The notes under the pieces: model-generated
The model's input: the letters and a program-made list of their open reading frames with translations, nothing else
Database searches by the model: none
Told to the model about the DNA's origin: nothing
Shown here: piece after piece, positions 42,592 to 51,991 of the stretch
How the letters are laid out: each line of letters opens with the position of its first letter
Position numbering within the stretch: position 1 is the stretch's first letter
Assembly: GCA_965237575.1 (NCBI GenBank)
Contig: CBDEGI010000003.1
Location: forward strand, 1,798,001 to 1,862,000
Reading direction: 5' to 3'
Source: JAKZVK01 sp965237575
Lineage (GTDB): Bacteria; Acidobacteriota; Terriglobia; Bryobacterales; UBA6623
Length of the DNA stretch: 64,000 bases
Made by a program: the position numbers and the translations under genes

Positions 42592-43359
42592 TCACCCCCG
42601 GCCGACGAGCGGCATCTTCGTCGCCATGACGGTCATGGTCAGCACGTTCGCATCGAGCGGCAAGCTCGCCATATAGACGACGGCGCGCGCGATGTCTTCC
42701 ACGGCCATGCGCGCTTCGACCCCGAGCGAACCATCCGCCTGCGGCACGCCCTGAGCCATGCGGGCCGTCATCGGCGTGACCGCGTTGCCGATGTCGATCT
42801 GCCCGCAAGCGATGTCGAACGCGCGGCCATCGAGCGCCGTCGACTTCGTCAGCCCCGTGACCGCGTGCTTGGTGGCCGTGTAAGGGGCGGAGTTCGGGCG
42901 CGGCGTTTGGGCCGAGACGGAGCCGTTATTGATAATGCGTCCGCCTCGCGGTTCCTGACTCTTCATCAACCGGAGCGCCCCCTGCGTGCAAAGGAACGCG
43001 CCAGTCAGGTTGACGTCCACCACCGCCTTCCACTGCTCGTAGCTCAACTCCTCCATCGGAACGCCGGGCGCGCCGATGCCGGCGTTGTTGAACAGCAGGT
43101 CGAGCCGTCCGAACCGATCTTTGGTTTTCGCGAATACCTCGTTCACAGCCGCCGGGTCGCCCACGTCGGCGGACACGACCAACGACGGTGGCTTGCCTGA
43201 TCCGGACTCGGATCCGGCCGCGATCTCCGCCGCGGTCTGATCCAGAGCCTCCACTCGCCGCCCGACCAACGCCAGCGCATACCCCTCGCGAGCGAGCGCC
43301 AACGCCGACGCCCTCCCGACGCCACTGCCCGCACCCGTAACCATCGCGACCTTCTGCAC
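42592..43359 (-). CDS. Short-chain dehydrogenase/reductase
   Basis: 255 residues, classical SDR length. The cofactor motif TGAGSGVGR is at residues 8-16, and the structural motif NNAG is near 91. The catalytic Ser lies in NNGSVSAQ, followed by the YTATK catalytic Tyr/Lys near 160. The Arg in LVGRRVEAL after strand two suggests NADP(H) preference. It is cytoplasmic, the substrate is unknown, and no pathway neighbour is present. Confidence 0.93.
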   Translation of the reverse strand: MQKVAMVTGAGSGVGRASALALAREGYALALVGRRVEALDQTAAEIAAGSESGSGKPPSLVVSADVGDPAAVNEVFAKTKDRFGRLDLLFNNAGIGAPGVPMEELSYEQWKAVVDVNLTGAFLCTQGALRLMKSQEPRGGRIINNGSVSAQTPRPNSAPYTATKHAVTGLTKSTALDGRAFDIACGQIDIGNAVTPMTARMAQGVPQADGSLGVEARMAVEDIARAVVYMASLPLDANVLTMTVMATKMPLVGRG

Positions 43360-43581
43360 CGAACCCGTCTCCCTTCTGCTCCTGCTAAGAAAAACGCTCG
43401 AGCCGTATTGTTTCTGACCTTGCCCCTGTCGCTAGATAGGGTCACTCGTGCCGAGCGGGGCGGAAACGTCGGCCCGGAGGCCGACGCTGCAGGCCGGGAG
43501 GCCCGCGCCACGTTCCTTCCAGCGACGCCTGTGATGGGCTCCGCTACCGATGCCAACAGCTCTGGACGGGATTGCGACCCC

Positions 43582-44607
43582 TCAAACCGGTTGCCGAATA
43601 TTGACCCAAGTGTGAACGTGCGGCGAACCGCGGAAGTACCAGACCATCGACGGACTCTCGAGTTGCCACACGTCCCAAACGCCGTCGTCGCCGATGTCAT
43701 GATTTTTGTAGAACGACATCGATAGAGCCTCGATGTCTCCACCTGAGCGAATCAGCTTCATCGCCTCGTCGCGGTCAGCCTCGCGGAACGGCAGCAGCAG
43801 GTCGGCCAACACGTGATCGACCAGCTTGCGCTGGTCCACCGACATGTCCGACACCGGCAGGCCCTGTAACTCTTCTGGCGAAACCTTCAACTCCACCGTC
43901 GCCGTTTTCCGTTCGGCACGGGCCTCCCCGAGCAAAGCCGCCGCGCGCTGCTTCCCATCGAGCGCCTGGAACACCTCGTTGGCACGTACCGCCTGGTACC
44001 AGTACACGTTGTTCGGGTGGTCGGCGCTCTCGTTGAAGCTTCCCGCCGCGTGCCCGTAGAAGATCGGCCCGCCAAATGCCGCGCCCTCCACCGAGTCGCC
44101 GTCACACCGGACCGTGCAATGCCGGCCCGTGAGCACGAACTCGAACGCGCCCGTACCCGGTTGGCCGAACAGCGCCACCGAGTAGTTGCCGAGCCCGTCC
44201 CCGTCGTCGCGGATGTGATGCATCACGTTATCCACGAACTCGGGGTTGTGCAGTCCTCGGAAGATCTCGGTGATCATCGCCTGCTGGTCCGCCGAGAAAA
44301 AGTCCTTGATGCTTACCGGCGTGATGTGCCAGTTGGCGTCGACTTTCGAACGCAACGGGTCGTCGAAGGCAAAAGCCACCTTGCTCTTCTGCTCGGCCGA
44401 CAGCGTCTGATAGAGCTGGGCCACCAGCGTCTCCGACGCCGTGTGCCTAGCGCCCGGGGCAATCCCGACGCCGATCGCCGCGGTCCCCCATGCCGCCGTC
44501 TTCAGAAACTGCCGGCGGCCAAGGGAGTGACGATCCTGAAGCGATTGATCGTGAAGCACCCCATCTTGCAGTAACCCAACTTGCCGTGATCCATCTCGCA
44601 GTGACAT
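43582..44607 (-). CDS. DUF3500 protein, Tat-exported
   Basis: 341 residues from the ATG at 44607, which has GGAGG 8 bases upstream. A Tat motif (LGRRQFLKTAAWG) lies near residue 30, after a polar leader. The body matches DUF3500: FEFVLTGRHCTVRCDGDSVE, AFGGPIFYGHAAG, NEVFQALDGKQRAAALL and SPSMVWYFRGSPHVHTW. Members are exported proteins of unknown function in Acidobacteriota, Planctomycetes and Bacteroidota. The longer start at 44661 has no ribosome site. Confidence 0.88.
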   Translation of the reverse strand: MSLRDGSRQVGLLQDGVLHDQSLQDRHSLGRRQFLKTAAWGTAAIGVGIAPGARHTASETLVAQLYQTLSAEQKSKVAFAFDDPLRSKVDANWHITPVSIKDFFSADQQAMITEIFRGLHNPEFVDNVMHHIRDDGDGLGNYSVALFGQPGTGAFEFVLTGRHCTVRCDGDSVEGAAFGGPIFYGHAAGSFNESADHPNNVYWYQAVRANEVFQALDGKQRAAALLGEARAERKTATVELKVSPEELQGLPVSDMSVDQRKLVDHVLADLLLPFREADRDEAMKLIRSGGDIEALSMSFYKNHDIGDDGVWDVWQLESPSMVWYFRGSPHVHTWVNIRQPV

Positions 44608-44934
44608 AGTCAACGCCTCCCGTGCTAGAGGCGTTATCGCACGTCCGCCCGCGCAGGTCAAGCCTCGACAACCATTCCTTTCGAGAGCGCCATTTCAGTA
44701 CCATCCGTACCCGGATCAAAGGTCATATGACATCATGTCCGGAAGTCATATGCCTATGGTCGAATTGTGGGTTGCGCAAACCGGGGGTACGATCGTCATG
44801 TTACCAACGCGGAGTAGTTTCAAACGGCGCCCCCCGGCACGGGACACATATGGATCCTACGCAAGCCAAACTGCTTCCGGCAACGTTCACGGGAACCTAA
44901 GCCACTCGCGCCCGGCGCGGGTGTGGCGGTTACG
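44608..44934. promoter_or_regulatory. Divergent control region with TCATATGA palindrome
   Basis: This 327-base gap separates the divergent DUF3500 and proline-rich-protein genes. It holds the palindrome gtcatatgac near 44723-44732 and a second half-like copy agtcatatg about 14 bases further on, which could be an operator for a dimeric regulator. No clear -35/-10 pair was found. The rest shows nothing known to me. Confidence 0.25.
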
Positions 44935-45112
44935 ATGGCGCCGATAACTCAACCGACAGAGCCCGGACCGGGAAAGAGCGGCCTTCCTCCGACCGGCGTA
45001 CCGGTACCCCGCCCCGCAGCGGACACCGCTACCGCGCCACCGACCGAGCACAAGCTTTCGTCCCTACACGCGACGAAACTCCCGCGCAACGCACTGCGGC
45101 CCGCACCGTTGT

Positions 45113-46750
45113 TTGGCGAAAAATCCGGCCGAGAACCGTCCCCCCCCCAAGACGCCGAACGCTGCTACTTTGACGCCTGCGCCAGCGACCTTGACCCCCG
45201 CGCCGGCGACCTTGGCCGCCAAGCCGGCGGGTACCGCCCGCCCTGTGGGACCGCGACGGCAACTACCCCTTTCCGAGACACCGGCTCCTCCGAGCGCGCC
45301 GCATCCGTGGGCCGTGACCCCGGACCCACCGGCCAGCCGGGCGTCGGCACAAGCTCCGCCGGGGGCCGCTGCCGCTCCGACGCCGAAACCTTGGGACGCG
45401 CCCAGTTCCGGACCGCCCCCGGCGCCGCAGCCGGCGCCGGCAGCGCCCGCGAGGCCCTCGACCGATACGCCAACCGAGGCACCGACCGACCGCGTGCCGG
45501 TGCGTCGGCCGGGAGGGCATGCTGCCCCAAGACGGCAGCACTGGGTCGAGCCGCCCGTCGACGGTGGCCCGCTGCAAACCCAGCGCACTCGAGCCGTCTT
45601 CTCTCCGCCGCCGCCGCCCTGGGCGGCTCACGAGTCCCGGGCGCCCGCCGAGACGGTCCGGCCGTCGCCGGCCGCCGCCGAGCCCGGCACAGACACCAAC
45701 ACCGCGGCTCCTCGCGCGCCCGAGCCCTTGCCGGAACCCGTATCCGCCCCCCTGTCGCAGTCCGTGAGCGAGAAGGACGAAGGCGACTGGAATCTCCGCG
45801 AGATCGCCAAACGTCGCGAGCAAGATCTCGCGAACGTGGCAGCCGTCGATGAGCAGCCGAGCCGGCTCGGGGGCGCCGTCACCCGGCAATGGGCAGCCTG
45901 TCAGGACGGGCTCCGCCGCGCGCTCGGCCTCGACCGTTGGCGTCCCCATCTCGACCGGCTCCGCCGAAACCTCAAGTTCGTCCGGCCCCTGGTGAAGATC
46001 GCCGCCCCCCTGCTGCTGCTGTTCACGCCGCTGGGCGACTCGTTCCGGCAGATCGCCGGCGGCGGTCTCGCGTCCTTGCACGAGCAGATGAGTAGGCGCG
46101 CCGCCTTCCAGGTCGTCGAAGAGTTTCCTGACCAAGAGGGCCCAGAGTGGCTCCAGGCTGCCGCGCTCAACCCCGCTTCCTTTGGGGCCGGCTCACTGAG
46201 TCTGCACCGCTCGACGATGGACTTCGTCGACTACCACCTCGATTTCGTCTGCCGGCTCGAAGACGGCTCCATTTCCTGGGTCGTCCGCGCCACTGACCAC
46301 GACACCTACCTCGCTTTCCGGCTGTCGCGTTCCGGCCGCACGGGGAAACCGAAATACGTGCTGACCCGCTTCCCCGTGGTCACCGGCCAGGTCGACGAGT
46401 CCGAGCGAATCGAGGTCGACGTAACCCAAATCATCAACCCGGCCTCGAACCGAGTCTCGATACGTCTGCGTGGTGAAACCGTCGGCACCTTCATCGAGGG
46501 CCGCGGCGTGGACTTCTGGAAGGACAATCTTTTCCACAAGGGCGGCGTGGGCCTGTGGTTCAAGGCCGGCGACCCGCAGCGTGTGCAGCGCCTGGCGGTG
46601 TACGGCAACGAGGACTTCTGGGGCCTCACCCTCTACGCGGCCCTACAGACCGCCGACAGGCTCCGCGCCGCCTTCGACTCCCCTCTCGCCGATCCCGACG
46701 CCGACCAGCGCGCCTCCCTCGAAACGCCACTCGAAGCCGCGGCGGATTGA
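45113..46750 (+). CDS. Proline/alanine-rich protein with one membrane segment and C-terminal lectin-like domain
   Basis: 545 residues in the intact frame. Residues 1-210 are Pro/Ala/Thr-rich with the repeated word TLTPAPA. A basic helical stretch and a hydrophobic segment near 298-310 (APLLLLFTPLGDSF) follow. The C-terminal 200 residues look like a concanavalin/LamG-type beta sandwich (FVDYHLDFVCRLEDGSISWV ... VDFWKDNLFHKGGVGLWF). The first codon here is a weak TTG. A frame starting with ATG at 44935 (MAPITQPTEPGPGKSGLPPT...) has the same Pro-rich style and would join this one if the C9 tract at 45140-45148 were one base shorter, so the true N-terminus is probably there. The function is unknown. 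Confidence 0.65.
   Translation: MAKNPAENRPPPKTPNAATLTPAPATLTPAPATLAAKPAGTARPVGPRRQLPLSETPAPPSAPHPWAVTPDPPASRASAQAPPGAAAAPTPKPWDAPSSGPPPAPQPAPAAPARPSTDTPTEAPTDRVPVRRPGGHAAPRRQHWVEPPVDGGPLQTQRTRAVFSPPPPPWAAHESRAPAETVRPSPAAAEPGTDTNTAAPRAPEPLPEPVSAPLSQSVSEKDEGDWNLREIAKRREQDLANVAAVDEQPSRLGGAVTRQWAACQDGLRRALGLDRWRPHLDRLRRNLKFVRPLVKIAAPLLLLFTPLGDSFRQIAGGGLASLHEQMSRRAAFQVVEEFPDQEGPEWLQAAALNPASFGAGSLSLHRSTMDFVDYHLDFVCRLEDGSISWVVRATDHDTYLAFRLSRSGRTGKPKYVLTRFPVVTGQVDESERIEVDVTQIINPASNRVSIRLRGETVGTFIEGRGVDFWKDNLFHKGGVGLWFKAGDPQRVQRLAVYGNEDFWGLTLYAALQTADRLRAAFDSPLADPDADQRASLETPLEAAAD
45140..45148 (+). other. C9 homopolymer at a reading-frame break
   Basis: Nine consecutive C residues sit exactly where the Pro-rich coding pattern changes from the frame of 44935 to that of 45113. 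One C fewer gives a continuous open frame (GREPSPPKTPNAATL). Confidence 0.6.
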
Positions 46751-47498
46751 CTCCGTTGAGCGGTTGAACCGTTGCTCGGCCCGGCGGCTTCGCGGCCCAT
46801 CCGTGTTCACTCGTTCTCATCTGTGATCTCGTCGGTTTCGGTTCACGAAACATGATTCAACGGCTCAGGGTCAACGAGTGTCACAGATTTTCAGAATTTT
46901 TTTGCCTTTTCTTTTCAACCACTTACGGCCCGCAACTGCGCGGATCTCGCGGTCTGCGAGCTACCATGGAGGCGACGAAACGGGCTGTGCGCCAAATCGG
47001 GCACGGTCTGACTCAGCACGACGGTTCGGCCGAACCTTTTTCGTCATCGTCAATCCGGTGTTCTCGCGTTCCGGGGACCCCGGCCGACGCGTAACGTTTT
47101 CTCCGCGTGTCGGCTGGAAGAAACGGAACTCGGCGCTCCGAAAAAGCCTCGGATAACCATCTCACGGGGCAAGGAGGGGGCGTGACAGAGAGTATTGCTT
47201 GTTCGCGAGACCTGTAGGGATCGTGCTGGTGGAAGGGCCTTCGGCGTTCCGCCGCTCGTGGCTCGGCAGACGGTTGGGCGGACCGTTCCTGCTAGGCTGC
47301 GGCGGAGGACCCCTCCAGCCGCCACCCGTAACACGGACCGCGGGTCCGCACACCCCGCTGGGGTTGGACTTGTTCCAACCCCAGCGGTGACGATCTTGCC
47401 CGCTCCCGATGTCGCCGGCCTGAGCGTTCACGACTCCAGAGGGCCACCCAAACACCCCACTGTTACAATGACCGACGACTCCGCCCGACACTCCGTCC
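46751..47498. other. Gene-free stretch of 748 bp
   Basis: No frame with recognisable protein content was found on either strand. A stretch at 46798-46830 (tccgtgttcactcgttctca then tctgtgatct) resembles the widespread ATCCGTGTTCATCTGTG-type intergenic repeat. An AT-rich tract with T7 and T4 runs lies at 46895-46920. A perfect hairpin at 47355-47387 is listed separately. Confidence 0.5.
47355..47387. repeat. Perfect 14-bp hairpin, 5-base loop
   Basis: ccgctggggttgga (47355-47368) pairs completely with tccaaccccagcgg (47374-47387) across the loop cttgt. No T-run follows, so it is not a classical terminator. It stands 111 bases before the GTG start of the second DUF58 gene and may act as a leader structure or be a dispersed repeat. 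Confidence 0.7.
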
Positions 47499-48773
47499 GT
47501 GCCCACCTTCTCGCGTAATCGCCCCTTGATCCGGGCCTCCCTGCTTCTTGCAGCCGCCTTAGCGGCGGCAGCCGCCGCCAAATGGCTTTTTGACAGCGGA
47601 CAACTCCTCGCCAGCCTCGCGAGCGTGGTCCTGGCGCTGGTGCTGTGCTTCGGTGTGATCTACTTGTGCGCGCCGATGGTCGCCCGCTGGGGCCGTCTGC
47701 GCGGCGTCCGTCTGCCTTGGAGCTACGGCCTCACCAAAGAGGGTTTCTTCTTTGTCACGACGGTGCTCGTGGTGGCCTTCGCCGCCCTGACCTCGGGCAA
47801 CAATCTGATCTACCTCGTGCTGAGCTGCATGCTGGCCACGATGGTGCTCTCCGGACTCGTGTCAAGGCTTGGCCTCGCCGGCTTGCAGTTGGAGCTCTCG
47901 TTCCCGACTCATCTGTTCGCGCGCCAACGGTCGCTCGCTCGCGTCAAGCTCAAAAACCTGAAACGTGGTCTCCCGTCGTTCTCGATCTGGGTCGGCCTAG
48001 CCCCGACAGCCAACGACCACCGCGACGTTGTGATGGACGAAGTCTACTGTCCAATGATCAGCGGCGGCGGCGCGGCAGTGGTATCGGTTCCGATTACGTT
48101 CGGGCGTCGCGGACGGTTCGGCCGCGGCCATTTCCGCCTGCGGTCCCGGTTTCCGTTCAGCTTTGTCGAACGCCGCGTGCGCCTGCCGCTGACGCAGGAG
48201 GTGCTGGTCTATCCATCGGTCGAATGGTCACACGCGACGGCATCGATCATCGAACAGTTCGAGCAGCAGTGGGCGGCCCCGGCGCGCGGCGACAGTCACG
48301 ACCTCTACCGCATTCGCCCCGCCGTGTCCGGCGACGGCGCGCGCTTCGTCGACTGGAAAGCCACGGCCCGCTCGCGGGATGTGATGGTGCGCGAGTTCAC
48401 CCGGGAAGACCATCGCCGCCTCGACATCGTCTTCGACCGCACGCTGCCGGAGGGCCCGGAGTGGCGAGCGCGTTTTGAAACGGCCGTCGATCTCTGCGCG
48501 GCCGTGGTGTGGCGGCTGCATTCAATGCAGGCGGAAATCCGGTTCAGCTCCGACGATTCGTTGATCCTGTCGTCGCCGAACTCAGCGGCGATCTACGAGA
48601 TCCTGCGGTATTTGGCTATGGCCGAGCCGGCCTCCGGGCCCGGGCGGACGCCCCAACATCTAGCCGGCCCGGCGGGTGAGCGCTATCGGCTCATCTTCAC
48701 CGCCGCAAAAGAGAGCGCTCTGCCCGCGCTACAATCGACCGAGGGGCGCTATGTCCTGCTTGGACAGCTATGA
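47499..48773 (+). CDS. DUF58 protein with two N-terminal membrane helices
   Basis: 424 residues starting with GTG. Hydrophobic helices lie at about 11-27 and 35-58, with another hydrophobic stretch near 80-110 (FFFVTTVLVVAFAAL). The DUF58 core is seen as LYRIRPAVSGDGARFVDWKA followed by TARSRDVMVREFTREDHRR near 267-305. The second part is vWA-like but without an obvious DxSxS metal motif (LDIVFDRTLPEGPEWR). Its stop overlaps the start of the TonB receptor gene (ATGA), so both are probably translated together. Confidence 0.85.
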   Translation: MPTFSRNRPLIRASLLLAAALAAAAAAKWLFDSGQLLASLASVVLALVLCFGVIYLCAPMVARWGRLRGVRLPWSYGLTKEGFFFVTTVLVVAFAALTSGNNLIYLVLSCMLATMVLSGLVSRLGLAGLQLELSFPTHLFARQRSLARVKLKNLKRGLPSFSIWVGLAPTANDHRDVVMDEVYCPMISGGGAAVVSVPITFGRRGRFGRGHFRLRSRFPFSFVERRVRLPLTQEVLVYPSVEWSHATASIIEQFEQQWAAPARGDSHDLYRIRPAVSGDGARFVDWKATARSRDVMVREFTREDHRRLDIVFDRTLPEGPEWRARFETAVDLCAAVVWRLHSMQAEIRFSSDDSLILSSPNSAAIYEILRYLAMAEPASGPGRTPQHLAGPAGERYRLIFTAAKESALPALQSTEGRYVLLGQL

Positions 48774-50680
48774 ATCGTTGCACTGCCGCTTTGTTCTTCG
48801 CCCTCCCCGCTCTCGCTCTGGGGCAGACCCCACCCCCGCCGACGGCGGCCAATGACCTTGAAGTCGAGCCGCTGAAGACCTCGATCACGGTTCACGGCAA
48901 GGTCGACTCTCCCGCTGCCGCGTATATCTCGGCTCTGACCGAGGACTCGATCCAGAGCCGTCCCGGCGTCAACATCGACGACCGGTTGCGCGACGTGCCG
49001 GGCTTCACGCTCTTCCGGCGCTCCTCGAGTCTCGTGTCCCATCCCACGACGCAGGGGATCTCGTTGCGCGGCATCGGCAGCAGCGCCGCGGGACGCACGC
49101 TAGTGCTGTTTGACGGCCTTCCAGCCAACGATCCCTTCGGCGGGTGGGTGTATTGGTCGCGATTCAATCCCGATACCATCGACTCGGTGGAGGTCTCGCG
49201 AGGCGCTTCGACCAGCGTCTACGGCGACCGCGCCATGGGCGGCGCCGTCTCGCTGTTTACGTCCACGCCCGACCGGCGGCACTTCCAGGGTGCCTTCGAG
49301 GCCGGCGATGCTGGAATCGCCGAGGCCCGCGGCGGCTATAGCGACCTGTTCGGGGCGTGGGGCCTGTCGGGCCAGGTGCGCGGCTTCCGCTCGAACGGCT
49401 ACTTCGTCGTCCCCGAGGAGTTTCGCGGACCGGTCGACACCAAGGCCGACGTCGACTTCGTGGTCACTGATTTCCGGCTCGATCACTTCCGCGATCGTGA
49501 TCGCTTCAACCTGCGCGCCAACATCCTGGCCGAGCAGCGGCAGAACGGTACTAAGCTACGCGAGAACTCGAGCTCCCTCGGCACCATCGGCGGGCGTTAT
49601 GAGCGGGAGGGCCTCTCGATCGGTGCGTACCACTCGCGCGGCGCACTGCGCAGCACCTTCTCGTTCGTCAACGGCCCGCGGGACTTCGAGCGCTTGACCT
49701 TGTTGCAGAGAGTCACATCAGAGGATACCGGCGGGTCGATCGTTTGGAGCCTGCCCCGCCAGGACTGGCACCTTATTGTCGGTGCCGACACTCATCGCGC
49801 CAGCGGCACGAGCCGCGATACCGTGGTGGCGACAGGCTTTCAACGAACCCCCGGTGGACGTCTCTGGCAGCAGGGGTTGTTCGCCCAATCCGACGTGGCG
49901 GTCGGTTCGCGCACGCGGCTCTACGGCGGCCTGCGCCACGACTTCACCGACCGCGGCAACAACTTCTGGAGCCCACGCGGCGGCATCGCCATCTCCGACG
50001 GCCCGCGGCGCTGGCGTGCGTCCGGATACCGTAGCTTCCGCTCCCCGACGTTGAACGAGTTTTTCCGGCAGTTTCGCGTCGGCAACATCACGACGTTCGG
50101 CAACCCCAACCTGCGGCCCGAGATCCTGGTGGGCGTCGAAGCCGGCATGGACTGGCGTCACCGCACGATGCTGTTCCGGACGACGCTATTCCGGCACGCC
50201 ATCGACGACCTGATCGGCAACGCCACCATTCAGACCGACCCCATCCTGCGCGAGAGGCGAAACTTCGTCGCCGCCACTAGCCGCGGCGTAGAGTTGGAAG
50301 CGCAGAAGAGTTTCGGCCGCATACGCGTCGAGGCGGCGTATCTTTACGTGGACTCGCAGCTCGATTCAAACGTCCGCATGCCGCAGGTGCCGCGGCACCA
50401 AGGGTCGTTTCAGTTCCTCTACTTCACCGGGAAGACGCTGTTCACGGCCGGCGTACGTTCCTACGACAAGCAGTTCGAAGACGACCTGAACGTTTTCCTC
50501 TTGCCCGGCTTCGCCTCCGTACAAGTGCTGGTGAAACGCCGCCTAGTCCGCGGCTTGTCCGCCCTGGTGGCCGTCGAGAACCTGCTCGACCGCTCATTCC
50601 TGGTGGGATTCACGCCTACGCCCACGACAGGCGCGCCCCGGCTGTTGCGCGTGGGGCTGAAGTGGGAAAGCGGCACCTAG
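48770..50680 (+). CDS. TonB-dependent outer-membrane receptor
   Basis: 636 residues with a signal peptide (AALFFALPALALGQ). The plug domain has GISLRGIGSSAAGRTLVLFD and VEVSRGASTSVYGDRAMGG. The beta-barrel ends with a long strand-rich region (LSALVAVENLLDRSFLVGFT ... GAPRLLRVGLKW). It is likely to take up a vitamin B12-, siderophore- or sugar-like ligand; the ligand is not evident. No clear TonB box was assigned. It overlaps the DUF58 stop by four bases. Confidence 0.92.
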   Translation: MNRCTAALFFALPALALGQTPPPPTAANDLEVEPLKTSITVHGKVDSPAAAYISALTEDSIQSRPGVNIDDRLRDVPGFTLFRRSSSLVSHPTTQGISLRGIGSSAAGRTLVLFDGLPANDPFGGWVYWSRFNPDTIDSVEVSRGASTSVYGDRAMGGAVSLFTSTPDRRHFQGAFEAGDAGIAEARGGYSDLFGAWGLSGQVRGFRSNGYFVVPEEFRGPVDTKADVDFVVTDFRLDHFRDRDRFNLRANILAEQRQNGTKLRENSSSLGTIGGRYEREGLSIGAYHSRGALRSTFSFVNGPRDFERLTLLQRVTSEDTGGSIVWSLPRQDWHLIVGADTHRASGTSRDTVVATGFQRTPGGRLWQQGLFAQSDVAVGSRTRLYGGLRHDFTDRGNNFWSPRGGIAISDGPRRWRASGYRSFRSPTLNEFFRQFRVGNITTFGNPNLRPEILVGVEAGMDWRHRTMLFRTTLFRHAIDDLIGNATIQTDPILRERRNFVAATSRGVELEAQKSFGRIRVEAAYLYVDSQLDSNVRMPQVPRHQGSFQFLYFTGKTLFTAGVRSYDKQFEDDLNVFLLPGFASVQVLVKRRLVRGLSALVAVENLLDRSFLVGFTPTPTTGAPRLLRVGLKWESGT

Positions 50681-50696
50681 TAGACGCGGGTCTCTT

Positions 50697-50729
50697 GGCG
50701 TTCTTTGCCCTTCGCGCCTTTGCAAGAAA
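50697..50729 (-). repeat. Dispersed TCTCGCAAAG-type repeat, copy 3
   Basis: Read on the minus strand it is tttcttgcaaaggcgcgaag followed by ggcaaagaacgcc, a diverged relative of the units at 16284-16312 and 18180-18208. It lies between the convergent TonB receptor and VCBS lipoprotein genes. Confidence 0.6.
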
Positions 50730-50734
50730 CGCGC

Positions 50735-51910
50735 CTACTGCACCGCGTTCTCGTACCACACCACGTTCTTGCTCTCCTGACCGGCGATCAGGACGTCGAG
50801 GTCTCTGTCGTTGTCCATGTCGACGAGGCGGATGTCATAGGCGGCTTGGTCTTCGTGGATGTGGTGGGTGGTGAAGTTGCCGTGGCCGTCGTTTTCAAAC
50901 CAGGCGGCGATGAAGCTGTCTTTGGCGCAGGTGGCGGCATCGATATCGCCGTCTTGGTCGATGTCACCGACGGCAAGGCTGTGGGGCCCCTCCAGCGTTG
51001 GGTTGATCTCCTTCAACGTGAACTCGGGCGCCTCGAACCAGAGAACGCCCTTGCCGTGGCCGCGGCTGGCGATGAAGTCGGTCTTACCGTCGCCGCTGAG
51101 CTCGGCGATGAGGATGTTGGTCGCGCCCTCTTGCTCGGTAGCGAGGACGTGCTTGGTCCACGGTAGGCTGCCGTCGGCCGGTTGCTCCCACCAGGCGAAC
51201 CAGTTGCCGCCTTCGGGGATCTTGGCGGCGGCGGAGATGTCGGTCTTGCCGTCGCCGTTGACGTCGCCGACGCCCATGTAGTGACTGAGTCCGGGGGCGT
51301 CGTTTTGCGAGAAAACATGGCGGATCCAGCGCTCGGCCTGCCGCGGATTCTCGGGCACCTTATACCAGGCGATCGACTCCGGGTGCGGCCCCTTGGCTTG
51401 CGCGCTGTTAGCGACAAGGTCGGGGCTGCCGTCGCCATCGATGTCGCCGAGGATCAGGCCGTGCGTGCCGTCGATCTCATCATCGACCAGGTGATAAGGC
51501 CACGGATCCGTGAGCGGATTGTCGGGCCGCTCGAGCCAGAAGACCGGCCCGGGGCTGTAAACGGCTCCAATGTAGTCGGGGTCGCCGTCGCCATCCACGT
51601 CCATCAATTCACTGTGAATAGCTGTATTGGCGGGCTCTTCGCTGATGACCGTGAGCTTCCAGTCGGGAGCGGTGTAGAGGCGCGCCTGATTCTCGGCATG
51701 GACGATGACGTCGGGCTGACCGTCTCCGGTGAAGTCGGCGGCCACGGCGGTTTGGTTCCCAAAGCCTTCGGTGACGACGTGGCGCGGCCAGTTGGTTTTC
51801 CAGGAGTCGCCGCTGATCTTGGCCTCGGCAGTTTCGGACTCGGTGGAGCAGCCGCTGAGGAGAAGAAGGGATGCGGGGACTAGAAACGTGCAAGCGGTTG
51901 TCGGCTTCAT
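50735..51910 (-). CDS. VCBS/FG-GAP repeat lipoprotein
   Basis: 391 residues with a lipoprotein signal (LVPASLLLLSGC, Cys near 21). At least seven VCBS/FG-GAP units follow, for example VAADFTGDGQPDVIVHAENQ, LMDVDGDGDPDYIGAVYSPG, VGDVNGDGKTDISAAAKIPE and LVDMDNDRDLDVLIAGQESK. The D-x-D/N-G-D-x-D calcium loops are intact, so the fold is a calcium-bound beta-propeller tethered to a membrane. It converges with the TonB receptor gene. It is unrelated in detail to the FG-GAP proteins at 24-32 kb. Confidence 0.88.
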   Translation of the reverse strand: MKPTTACTFLVPASLLLLSGCSTESETAEAKISGDSWKTNWPRHVVTEGFGNQTAVAADFTGDGQPDVIVHAENQARLYTAPDWKLTVISEEPANTAIHSELMDVDGDGDPDYIGAVYSPGPVFWLERPDNPLTDPWPYHLVDDEIDGTHGLILGDIDGDGSPDLVANSAQAKGPHPESIAWYKVPENPRQAERWIRHVFSQNDAPGLSHYMGVGDVNGDGKTDISAAAKIPEGGNWFAWWEQPADGSLPWTKHVLATEQEGATNILIAELSGDGKTDFIASRGHGKGVLWFEAPEFTLKEINPTLEGPHSLAVGDIDQDGDIDAATCAKDSFIAAWFENDGHGNFTTHHIHEDQAAYDIRLVDMDNDRDLDVLIAGQESKNVVWYENAVQ

Positions 51911-51991
51911 GGTGGTCCTCCCTGGGTTTTGATAGATAAGACAGTAACACGGAGGAGGGGCCGGTGTAGGGCGTTGCTGCTTCGAACTACC

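Noticed and set aside
47355..47387. Rho-independent terminator
   Set aside because: The stem is perfect but no T-run follows on either strand, and no gene ends next to it.
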